Shown here: in pieces, positions 1 through 5,655 of the stretch
How positions within the stretch are numbered: the first letter of the stretch is position 1
How the letters are laid out: every line of letters begins with the position of its first letter
NCBI GenBank assembly: GCA_023231075.1
Contig: JALNWC010000099.1
Span: 1-8,151, forward strand
DNA from: Rhodoferax sp.
Lineage (GTDB): Bacteria; Pseudomonadota; Gammaproteobacteria; Burkholderiales; Burkholderiaceae_C
Length of the DNA stretch: 8,151 bases
Direction of reading: 5' to 3'
Made by a program: the position numbers and the translations under genes
Notes under the pieces: generated by a model
The model's input: the letters and a program-made list of their open reading frames with translations, nothing else
Databases searched by the model: none
What the model was told of the DNA's origin: nothing

Positions 1-1550
1 TCACCGACCGCCTGCTCGGCAGCGAAGCCCTGCTGCAGCAATTGTGTCATTTGCTCAAGGTGGCACCGAAGCAGATGCGCGCCGATGGCCGTGTCAGCGT
101 CGCCACCACCTCGTGCACCGGGCTGTGCGACCAGGGGCCGGCGGCGCTCATCAACCACCATCAAGTCATCACCCGGCTGACCCCTGAACGTATTGCCCTG
201 ATGGCGGAGCTGATTGAACAGCAAGTACCGCCCGCGCAATGGCCGCCGGAATGGTCACGGGTAGAGGATCAGATTCGCCTGGCCGATGTCAAACTGGGTG
301 TGCAACCGGCGCCGGGTGCGGGCATTGCCGCCGCGCTGGCGCGTGAGCCCCAGGCCCTGCTGGACGACCTGAAGCGCTCCAAACTGCGCGGGCGTGGCGG
401 CGCCGGTTACGCCACCGGCACCAAATGGCAACTGTGCCGCAACGCGGTCGGGCAAGCGCATTACGTGATCTGCAACGCCGACGAAGGCGAGCCCGGCACC
501 TTCAAGGACCGGGTGCTGCTCACCAGTTATGCCGACACCCTGTTTGAGGGCATGACCATCGCCGCCTGGGCCGTGGGCGCCGGCCAGGGGCTGATGTACC
601 TGCGCGGCGAGTACCGTTACCTGTTGGAACCCCTGCAAGCCGTACTGCAGCGCCGACGCGAACAGGGGCTGCTGGGCCACGCCATCCAGGGCAAGGCCGG
701 TTTTGACTTCGACATCGCCATTCATGTGGGGGCCGGCGCTTATGTCTGCGGCGAAGAGTCGGCGCTGATCGAGTCGCTCGAAGGCAAGCGCGGCGTGCCC
801 CGCATCCGCCCGCCTTTTCCGGTCGAGCAAGGCTACCTGGGCCAGCCCAGCACCGTCAACAACGTGGAAACCTTCTGCGCCGTGACCCACATTGCGGTGA
901 ACGGCGGTGCCTGGTGGGCGCGCATCGGCACGGCGCAATCGACCGGCACCAAGATTCACTCGGTCTCGGGTGACTGCGAGCGCCCCGGCATTTACGAGTA
1001 CCCGTTTGGCACCCGCATCGGGCGCATTCTGGAAGACTGCGGCGCGCGCGACACGCAGGCGGTGCAGGTGGGCGGCCCCTCCGGCGTGTGCCTGTCGGCG
1101 CTGGAGTTTGGTCGCCACATCGGTTTTGAGGATGTGCCCACGGCGGGGGCCTTCATGGTGTTTGACCGCAGCCGCGACCTGTTTGAGGTAGCCCGCAACT
1201 TTGCCCATTTTTTTGCCCACGAGAGCTGCGGTTTTTGCACACCCTGCCGCGTCGGCACCGAACTGGTGGTGCGCCAGATGGACAAGCTCAAGCGCGGGTA
1301 CGGCTCCAGCGCCGACATCCAGGTGCTGTATGAACTCGACAAGTTGATGCATGGCGCCACCCACTGCGGCCTGGGCGCCGCCGCCTGCAACCCGCTGCGT
1401 GACACCATTGCCAAGTTCCGGCCAGCCTACGAGCAACATTTGAAGTCGCTGCACTTTGTGGCCGGATTCGACCTGGACGCCGAGCTGTCGCAGGCGCGGC
1501 GCGTGACCGGGCGCAACGACCGCGGCGCGCACCTGGAGAACATTGAATGA
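1..1550 (+). CDS. hoxF: NAD-reducing hydrogenase diaphorase subunit HoxF (5' end outside window)
   Basis: HoxF is the NAD(H)- and FMN-binding subunit of the soluble bidirectional [NiFe] hydrogenase, passing electrons between NAD(H) and HoxU. The frame is open from the left edge (first full codon at position 3), so the start is missing; a TTG at 42 is internal. About 515 residues are visible. Against the roughly 600-residue Cupriavidus necator protein (from memory), some 80 residues are absent. Counting visible residues from position 3: the end of a NuoE-like thioredoxin-fold [2Fe-2S] domain with C38 and C42 (CTGLC); a glycine-rich nucleotide loop, GRGGAG, at 130-135; the FMN-site motif NADEGEPGT at 158-166; GAGAYVCGEE at 243-252; and a NuoF-like [4Fe-4S] site, C409, C412, C415 (ESCGFCTPC) and C455. 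Its stop overlaps the hoxU start in ATGA, indicating translational coupling. NuoF is the alternative reading, but the hoxUYH neighbours decide it. Confidence 0.96.
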   Translation, partial: TDRLLGSEALLQQLCHLLKVAPKQMRADGRVSVATTSCTGLCDQGPAALINHHQVITRLTPERIALMAELIEQQVPPAQWPPEWSRVEDQIRLADVKLGVQPAPGAGIAAALAREPQALLDDLKRSKLRGRGGAGYATGTKWQLCRNAVGQAHYVICNADEGEPGTFKDRVLLTSYADTLFEGMTIAAWAVGAGQGLMYLRGEYRYLLEPLQAVLQRRREQGLLGHAIQGKAGFDFDIAIHVGAGAYVCGEESALIESLEGKRGVPRIRPPFPVEQGYLGQPSTVNNVETFCAVTHIAVNGGAWWARIGTAQSTGTKIHSVSGDCERPGIYEYPFGTRIGRILEDCGARDTQAVQVGGPSGVCLSALEFGRHIGFEDVPTAGAFMVFDRSRDLFEVARNFAHFFAHESCGFCTPCRVGTELVVRQMDKLKRGYGSSADIQVLYELDKLMHGATHCGLGAAACNPLRDTIAKFRPAYEQHLKSLHFVAGFDLDAELSQARRVTGRNDRGAHLENIE

Positions 1551-2269
1551 CCACCGAGCACCGCATCGACGCCCTGAGTCCGGGCACGTTTTCGCTTGAT
1601 GGGCAAGAGCTCGAATTCGGCCCGGGCGACACCCTGCTGCAGGCCGCGCGCCGCGCCGGGCATTACATTCCGCACCTGTGCTGGCACCCCGACTTTGCCG
1701 CGCATGGCTCCTGCCGCCTGTGCACGGTCAAGGTCAACGGCCGCAGCGGCGCGGCCTGCACCATCCAGGCCAGCAGCGGCCAGGAGGTCGAAAGCGACAC
1801 GCCCGAACTCAACGCCCAGCGCAAAACGCTGTTGCAGATGCTGTTTGTCGAGGGCAACCATTTTTGTCCCTCCTGCGAAAAAAGCGGCAACTGCCTGCTG
1901 CAGGCCACCGCGTACCAGATGGGCATGGACGGCCCGCATTTTGAAGAGTTCTACCCCGATCGGCGCGTCGATGCCAGCCACCCCGAGCTGCTGCTGGACC
2001 TGAACCGCTGCATCCTGTGCGGCTTGTGTGTGCGCGCCAGTGCGCAAGAAGGCAAGCAGGTGTTTGCCATGGGCGGGCGCGGCGTGGCCTCGCATTTGCT
2101 CGTCAACAGCGAGAGCGGCCATTTGGGCGACAGCACCATCAGCCCCTCAGACCGCGCCGCCAACATCTGTCCGGTGGGTGCCATCCTGCCGAAACGGCGC
2201 GGCTTTGTCATCCCCATTGGCCAGCGCCGGTTTGACAGCCACCCGGTGTCACAGGAGGATGCGTCATGA
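1547..2269 (+). CDS. hoxU: NAD-reducing hydrogenase diaphorase subunit HoxU
   Basis: HoxU is the iron-sulfur relay subunit that links HoxF to the HoxYH hydrogenase module, homologous to the N-terminal part of NuoG. The protein is 240 residues, close to the usual size of about 235. Visible cluster sites: a plant-type [2Fe-2S] site with C45, C56, C59 and C71; a His/Cys-rich [4Fe-4S] region around H105, C107, C110 and C116 (NHFCPSCEKSGNC); and a ferredoxin-like site with C155, C158, C161 (CILCGLC) and C208 (CPVGAI). The long molybdopterin-like C-terminal part of NuoG is absent, as expected for HoxU. The ATG at 1547 overlaps the hoxF stop and follows GGAG at 1535-1538. Its own stop overlaps the hoxY start, again in ATGA. 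Confidence 0.96.
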   Translation: MTTEHRIDALSPGTFSLDGQELEFGPGDTLLQAARRAGHYIPHLCWHPDFAAHGSCRLCTVKVNGRSGAACTIQASSGQEVESDTPELNAQRKTLLQMLFVEGNHFCPSCEKSGNCLLQATAYQMGMDGPHFEEFYPDRRVDASHPELLLDLNRCILCGLCVRASAQEGKQVFAMGGRGVASHLLVNSESGHLGDSTISPSDRAANICPVGAILPKRRGFVIPIGQRRFDSHPVSQEDAS

Positions 2270-2844
2270 ATACGGCTGACCATGGCGCCCTGCCACTGCA
2301 CGCGCCGCGCAAACTCAAAATGGCCACCGTGTCGCTGGCGGGCTGTTTTGGCTGCCACATGTCTTTCCTCGACATCGACGAGCGCCTGCTGGAACTGCTG
2401 GAACACGTCGAATTCGACCGCTCGCCGCTGACCGACATCAAAACCATTGGCCGCTGCGACATCGGCCTGATCGAAGGCGGGCTGTGCAACGCCGAGAACG
2501 TGCAGGTGCTGCGCGAGTTCAGGGCGCACTGCAAGACGCTGGTGGCGGTAGGTGCCTGCGCCATCAACGGCGGCCTGCCGGCGCAGCGCAACCAGCGCGA
2601 CGTGGGCCAGATGCTGGTCGACGTGTACTGCAGCCACCGCGGCACGGCTTCCGGCTGCCAGGTGCCCAACGACCCCGAACTGCCGCTGCCGCTGAACCAT
2701 GTGCACCCGATCCACGAGGTGGTGCATGTGGACTACTTTTTGCCCGGCTGCCCGCCCAGCGCCGACGCCATCTGGTCGTTTCTGACCGACCTGCTGGCGG
2801 GGCGCACGCCGCAGTTGGGGCATGGGCTGATTCACTATGACTAA
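2266..2844 (+). CDS. hoxY: NAD-reducing hydrogenase small subunit HoxY
   Basis: HoxY is the small subunit of the hydrogenase module and carries the proximal iron-sulfur cluster that takes electrons from the NiFe site in HoxH. At 192 residues it has the short form typical of cytoplasmic group 3d enzymes. It has no twin-arginine signal and no C-terminal domain for extra clusters, unlike membrane-bound small subunits. Four cysteines fit a single [4Fe-4S] cluster: C27 and C30 in GCFGCHMSFLD, C98 in VGACAINGG, and C162 in LPGCPPSAD. The start overlaps the hoxU stop and has a strong Shine-Dalgarno sequence, AGGAGG, at 2253-2258, seven bases upstream. Downstream the tight packing stops: 138 bp of repeat-bearing sequence separate it from hoxH, the only such break in the operon. 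Confidence 0.96.
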   Translation: MNTADHGALPLHAPRKLKMATVSLAGCFGCHMSFLDIDERLLELLEHVEFDRSPLTDIKTIGRCDIGLIEGGLCNAENVQVLREFRAHCKTLVAVGACAINGGLPAQRNQRDVGQMLVDVYCSHRGTASGCQVPNDPELPLPLNHVHPIHEVVHVDYFLPGCPPSADAIWSFLTDLLAGRTPQLGHGLIHYD

Positions 2845-2850
2845 AACAAA

Positions 2851-2877
2851 CCATCGGCCCGAGGGCGGACCTCCTAC
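2851..2877 (-). repeat. REP-like unit A (inverted)
   Basis: Read on the minus strand, the unit begins GTAGGAG and ends CGATGG, the same ends as the unit at 2934-2960. The core is diverged, with a shorter hairpin (gccc-GA-gggc, 2857-2866). The GTAG head is the tetranucleotide known at the base of REPs linked to RAYT transposases. Confidence 0.75.
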
Positions 2878-2894
2878 AAACCATCGCGCTTGCC

Positions 2895-2921
2895 GTGGGA
2901 GCGGCGCCCCCGCCGCGATGG
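2895..2921 (+). repeat. REP-like unit B
   Basis: The unit has a GTGGGAG head (one change from GTAGGAG), a perfect 6-bp hairpin, gcggcg-CCCC-cgccgc, at 2901-2916, and a CGATGG tail. It differs from the unit at 2934-2960 only in the head and the loop. Confidence 0.8.
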
Positions 2922-2933
2922 CATCGGAATTTT

Positions 2934-2960
2934 GTAGGAGCGGCGCCATCGCCGCGATGG
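2934..2960 (+). repeat. REP-like unit C
   Basis: This is the cleanest copy: GTAGGAG head, a perfect 6-bp hairpin gcggcg-CCAT-cgccgc at 2940-2955, and a CGATGG tail. It ends 10 bp before the hoxH Shine-Dalgarno sequence. Confidence 0.82.
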
Positions 2961-2970
2961 CCTGCGCTTC

Positions 2971-2976
2971 AAGGAG
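2971..2976 (+). promoter_or_regulatory. Shine-Dalgarno sequence of hoxH
   Basis: AAGGAG sits six bases before the ATG at 2983. It fixes the hoxH start and shows that hoxH initiates independently rather than by stop/start coupling like the other downstream hox genes. Confidence 0.85.
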
Positions 2977-2982
2977 CACCCC

Positions 2983-4473
2983 ATGACTTTCCCCCTTGAA
3001 ACCGCCGCCCACCCCGAACACCTGCGCCGGGTGGCGATTGACCCGGTGTCACGCGTCGAGGGGCACGGCAAGGTGACGCTGCTGCTCGACGCCAACCACC
3101 ACATCGAGCAGGTGCGGCTGCACATTGTCGAGTTCCGCGGCTTCGAGAAATTCATCGAAGGCCGCCCCTACTGGGAGGTGCCGGTGATGGTGCAGCGCCT
3201 GTGCGGCATTTGCCCGGTGTCGCACCACCTGGCGGCGGCCAAGGCCTTTGACCGTGTGCTGGGCGCCGCGCCGGTGAGCGCCAGCGCCACCGCGGTGCGG
3301 CGCCTGATGCACTACGGGCAAATGCTGCAATCCCATGCGCTGCACTTTTTTCACCTGGCATCGCCCGATCTGCTGTTCGGCTTTGATTCAGAAGTGGCCA
3401 AACGCAACATCGTGGGCGTGGCGCAGGCCCACCCCGAAATCGCCAAAAAAGGCATTTTGCTGCGCAAGTTTGGCCAGGAAATCATCCGCATCACCTCGGG
3501 CAAGCGCGTGCACGGCACCGGCGCCGTGCCGGGCGGCATCAACAAGCTGGTCACGCTGGATGAACGCAACAGCCTGCAGCGCGAGCTGCCACAAATGCTG
3601 GCATGGGCGCAGGATGCGGTGGATATTGCCAAACAACTGCATGCACAAAACCCGGCGCTGTACAACAACTTTGGCAGCTTCCGCTCCAAGCTGATGTCGC
3701 TGGTGCGTGCCGACGGCGCCATGGATTTGTTTGACGGCGTGCTGCGGGTGCGCGATGAAAATGGCCGCATCCTGTTTGACCAGGTCGACGACCAGCGCTA
3801 TCTGGAACTGATCGAGGAAGAAGTGCGGCCCTGGAGCTACATGAAGTTTCCCTACCTGCGCAGCCTGGGTGCACAACTGGGCTGGTACCGCGTGGGGCCG
3901 CTGGCGCGGGTGCAAAACTGCGACTTCATTCCCAGCGCGCGCGCTGAAATCGAACGCCAGGCCTTCGTCGCCTGGGGCCGGGGCGAGCCGGTGCATGCCA
4001 CGCTGGCCTACCACTGGGCGCGCATGATCGAGATGCTGCACGCGGTGGAAGTGATTGCCGAACTGCTGGCCGACCCGGCACTGCTGTCGGGCGACCTGCT
4101 CACCAGCGGCGTGCGCCAACGCCATGGCGTCGGCATGATCGAGGCGCCGCGCGGCACGCTGATCCACGACTACGAGGTCGGCGACGACGACCTGGTGACG
4201 CGCTGCAACCTGATTGTGTCCACCACCCACAACAACCAGGCCATGAACGAGTCGGTGCGCGCCGTGGCGCGCGACTATCTGGACGGCCAGGAGCTCACCG
4301 AAGGCCTGCTCAACCACATCGAAGTGGCCATTCGCGCCTACGACCCCTGCCTGTCCTGCGCCACCCACGCGCTGGGCCAGATGCCGCTGGAGGTAACGCT
4401 GCTGGGCGCTGACGGCACGCTGCTGGACCAGGTACAGAAATCGCCACAAGGCGGGCTGACGCGCACCACATGA
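2983..4473 (+). CDS. hoxH: NAD-reducing hydrogenase large subunit HoxH (NiFe catalytic)
   Basis: HoxH carries the NiFe(CN)2CO site where H2 is split or formed; electrons leave through HoxY. The protein is 496 residues, near the family size of about 490. The N-terminal part has DPVSRVEGHGK (20-30; E26 is the conserved glutamate) and the first nickel-ligand motif RLCGICPVSHH with C74 and C77. The C-terminal part has DPCLSCATH with C456 and C459, then H462. The conserved EAPRGTL stretch is also present. By family precedent the maturation protease cuts just after this histidine, which would remove about 34 residues, a tail roughly ten residues longer than I recall for C. necator. The start is supported by AAGGAG at 2971-2976, and IDPVSRVEG lies close to the N-terminus as usual. 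The stop overlaps hoxW in ATGA. Confidence 0.97.
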   Translation: MTFPLETAAHPEHLRRVAIDPVSRVEGHGKVTLLLDANHHIEQVRLHIVEFRGFEKFIEGRPYWEVPVMVQRLCGICPVSHHLAAAKAFDRVLGAAPVSASATAVRRLMHYGQMLQSHALHFFHLASPDLLFGFDSEVAKRNIVGVAQAHPEIAKKGILLRKFGQEIIRITSGKRVHGTGAVPGGINKLVTLDERNSLQRELPQMLAWAQDAVDIAKQLHAQNPALYNNFGSFRSKLMSLVRADGAMDLFDGVLRVRDENGRILFDQVDDQRYLELIEEEVRPWSYMKFPYLRSLGAQLGWYRVGPLARVQNCDFIPSARAEIERQAFVAWGRGEPVHATLAYHWARMIEMLHAVEVIAELLADPALLSGDLLTSGVRQRHGVGMIEAPRGTLIHDYEVGDDDLVTRCNLIVSTTHNNQAMNESVRAVARDYLDGQELTEGLLNHIEVAIRAYDPCLSCATHALGQMPLEVTLLGADGTLLDQVQKSPQGGLTRTT

Positions 4474-4928
4474 CCGCCCCGCTGCTGGTGCTGGCTTGGG
4501 GCAACCTGAGCCGGGGCGATGATGCGCTGGGGCCGCTGTGCCTGGCCGCGCTGCGCGAGCAACTGCCAGAGAACTTAAAAGCCCAGGTCGAGTTTCTGGA
4601 AGATTACCAGTTGCAGATTGAGCACGCGCTCGACCTGATCGGCCGACAACGGGTGCTGTTCATCGATGCCAGCCTGAACTGCGCCGCACCGTTCGAGGTC
4701 ACCGGCTTACAGGCGGCACAGGACGCCAGCTTCACCACCCACGCTTTGTCACCACAGGCCTTGCTACAGGTCTATCAGGACATGCAGGGCGAACCGCCAC
4801 CGCCCTGCACTTTGCTGGCGATTCGTGGCGAAGCCTTTGAATTGGGTGAGCCGCCCCGCAAGGCAGCGCTGGCCAACCTGGAACACGCGCGGGCATGGAC
4901 CAGCCAGTGGTTGTTGAAGGCTTCTTGA
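4470..4928 (+). CDS. hoxW: HoxH maturation endopeptidase HoxW
   Basis: HoxW is a hydrogenase maturation protease of the HybD/HycI (peptidase M52) family. It removes the C-terminal peptide of the large subunit once nickel is in place, letting the C-terminus close over the active site. The 152-residue protein shows the family signature GNLSRGDDALG at 11-21. D18, D66 (in VLFIDAS) and H91 fall where HybD has its metal-binding E16, D62 and H93. An IRGEAFELGEP stretch near 118-128 is also characteristic. Its ATG overlaps the hoxH stop and has only a weak purine stretch upstream (around 4448-4455), so translation probably depends on ribosomes finishing hoxH. It is the last hox gene here; no hoxI or hyp genes follow. 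Confidence 0.93.
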   Translation: MTAPLLVLAWGNLSRGDDALGPLCLAALREQLPENLKAQVEFLEDYQLQIEHALDLIGRQRVLFIDASLNCAAPFEVTGLQAAQDASFTTHALSPQALLQVYQDMQGEPPPPCTLLAIRGEAFELGEPPRKAALANLEHARAWTSQWLLKAS

Positions 4929-4939
4929 ACCCCTGGCAA

Positions 4940-4944
4940 CTCAA
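4940..4944. repeat. Target-site duplication, left copy (CTCAA)
   Basis: CTCAA directly abuts the left terminal inverted repeat and is repeated exactly at 5179-5183 just outside the right one. It lies 11 bp after the hoxW stop codon. Confidence 0.8.
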
Positions 4945-4961
4945 CCTAGAAACGGCAGTTG
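4945..4961 (+). repeat. Terminal inverted repeat, left
   Basis: CCTAGAAACGGCAGTTG. The first 12 bases are the exact reverse complement of 5167-5178. One mismatch follows (A against G in the right copy) and then four more matching bases. Confidence 0.85.
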
Positions 4962-5042
4962 ATCGCTTTGTATCCCTGGCCAAGCCGCATGAAATCAAGC
5001 GTTGACGGCTTCGATGGGGTTCACCTCATGGGTGAGAGCGCT

Positions 5043-5160
5043 ATGCACCTGCCAGCACCGCGCTCGGGGCGCCATGCTGCGTTGCTCCTCCTTGCGGGCA
5101 GTAGCCCGCCACGTCGTCGCGTCTTGCCTGGCACCCCGATCACGGCACTGGCAGGCGCAT
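5043..5160. repeat. Large internal palindrome of the element
   Basis: The arms 5048-5069 and 5134-5155 are complementary at 18 of 22 positions, including perfect cctgccag/ctggcagg ends. Pairing extends outward (5043-5047 with 5156-5160, 4 of 5) and inward (gcca 5071-5074 with tggc 5129-5132). The centre is a perfect 6-bp hairpin, gcgggc-AGTA-gcccgc, at 5094-5109. Neither strand has a T tract after a stem, so this is not a canonical intrinsic terminator, although such a fold could still slow polymerase. Confidence 0.78.
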
Positions 5161-5161
5161 C

Positions 5162-5178
5162 CAACCGCCGTTTCTAGG
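5162..5178 (-). repeat. Terminal inverted repeat, right
   Basis: Read on the minus strand: CCTAGAAACGGCGGTTG, differing from the left copy at one position. It directly abuts the CTCAA duplication at 5179-5183. Confidence 0.85.
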
Positions 5179-5183
5179 CTCAA
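5179..5183. repeat. Target-site duplication, right copy (CTCAA)
   Basis: This exact copy of 4940-4944 contains the TGA stop codon (minus strand, 5180-5182) of the CBS-domain gene, so the duplication preserved that reading frame end. Confidence 0.8.
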
Positions 5184-5620
5184 CCCAGCGCGTCGTTCAC
5201 CTGCTCATTGAATTCGGCCAGGCTTTGCGCTGTTTGCACTTCACGCGGCAAGGCGTCGCGCACCGAAAACACGCCCAGAATCCGGTTGTTGTCCGTCACG
5301 ATGGGCAAGTGCCTGAAGCCGCGCTCGATCATGATCAGCACCGCATCGGCCACCTTGGTCTCGGGCACCACGCAAAGCGGACTGCGCGTCATGATGTCGG
5401 CCACCGTGGTGGTGGCGGGGTCGAGTGACTTGGCCACCAGGCGGGTCATCAGGTCGCGCTCGGTCACGATCCCCAGCAGCGTGTTGCTGGCGTCGATGAT
5501 CAGCACACTGCCGCAATTGGCCCGGGTCATGACACAGGCCGCAGAGTACACCGTGGCGGTGGGCACCACGCTGACCACATGGCGCTGCGCCATGGATTGA
5601 AAAACAGTGCGTTCGGGCAT
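5180..5620 (-). CDS. Tandem CBS-domain protein
   Basis: This 146-residue protein is made of two CBS domains and little else. The first spans about residues 8-62 with GIVTERD at 50-56; the second spans about 73-127 with GVFSVRD at 116-122, preceded by GFRHLPIV. Paired CBS domains form a Bateman module that usually binds adenine nucleotides or related ligands; no catalytic domain is attached, so the partner is unknown. The ATG at 5618-5620 has AGGGAG six bases upstream on the minus strand. It lies 35 bp after korB in the same direction and is probably cotranscribed with korAB, which makes a role tuned to energy charge plausible but unproven. The last codons and stop abut the mobile element, and the stop sits in the target duplication. 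It has no signal peptide or membrane segment. Confidence 0.9.
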   Translation of the reverse strand: MPERTVFQSMAQRHVVSVVPTATVYSAACVMTRANCGSVLIIDASNTLLGIVTERDLMTRLVAKSLDPATTTVADIMTRSPLCVVPETKVADAVLIMIERGFRHLPIVTDNNRILGVFSVRDALPREVQTAQSLAEFNEQVNDALG

Positions 5621-5655
5621 GGCAGACTCCCTAGGATGTCATTGGTCAATAAGGT

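Larger units (their letters stand above)
2851..2960. repeat. REP-like palindrome cluster between hoxY and hoxH
   Basis: This stretch holds three 27-nt related palindromic units, one on the minus strand (2851-2877) and two on the plus strand (2895-2921, 2934-2960), the plus pair spaced 39 bp start to start. Higher-order pairing is also present: ctcctacaaa (2871-2880) is the exact reverse complement of tttgtaggag (2931-2940), ccatcgcg (2881-2888) of cgcgatgg (2914-2921), and ccatcg (2851-2856) of cgatgg (2955-2960). The arrangement resembles bacterial interspersed mosaic elements built from REPs. Such elements in operons are known to block 3' exonucleases or attenuate transcription; a role here is inference. 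No transposase or RAYT gene lies in the window. Confidence 0.85.
4945..5178. mobile_element. MITE-like non-autonomous element, 234 bp
   Basis: The element is bounded by terminal inverted repeats that match at 16 of 17 positions (4945-4961 and 5162-5178, outer end CCTAGAAACGGC) and flanked by a perfect 5-bp direct repeat, CTCAA. Inside are 81 bp with small dyads (aagccg 4982-4987 with cggctt 5006-5011; tcacc 5021-5025 with ggtga 5031-5035) and then a large palindrome at 5043-5160 that reaches the right terminus. Only short ORFs of under about 75 codons occur, none with a recognisable domain, so it cannot move itself. The CCTAGA end and 5-bp duplication recall IS1380-family elements such as ISEcp1 (from memory), so a transposase of that family elsewhere in the genome may mobilise it. 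It sits between two convergent operons. This accounts for essentially all of the gap there. Confidence 0.82.

Noticed and set aside
42..44. TTG as the hoxF start
   Set aside because: The frame stays open to the left edge, and about 80 residues of the NuoE-like domain would be missing, so this is an internal leucine codon of a gene cut by the window.
255..1532. 425-codon open frame on the minus strand opposite hoxF
   Set aside because: It lies wholly inside hoxF, which has all the expected motifs. Long antisense frames are common in GC-rich coding DNA, and the translation is low-complexity, rich in A, G, H and Q, without a recognisable domain.
2851..2960. Short CRISPR-like array
   Set aside because: The units are in mixed orientation, internally palindromic and only three in number. 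They have unequal, very short spacers and no cas genes nearby; REP-like elements explain them better.
1951..3021. 356-codon open frame on the minus strand across hoxU, hoxY and the REP spacer
   Set aside because: It crosses two real genes and a repeat cluster, has no family resemblance, and uses codon positions dictated by the opposite strand.
3388..4449. 353-codon open frame on the minus strand opposite hoxH
   Set aside because: It is an antisense shadow of a clear hoxH with both nickel-ligand motifs. No domain is recognisable in the translation.
5094..5109. Intrinsic terminator for hoxW or the CBS gene
   Set aside because: The stem is perfect, but no run of T follows on either strand, so it does not meet the usual pattern. 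It fits better as the centre of the element's palindrome.
4995..5183. 62-codon minus-strand frame and similar plus-strand frames inside the 234-bp element
   Set aside because: The frame begins at a TTG in the target duplication and is made of terminal repeat and palindrome sequence. It resembles the spurious small ORFs often annotated in such repeats.
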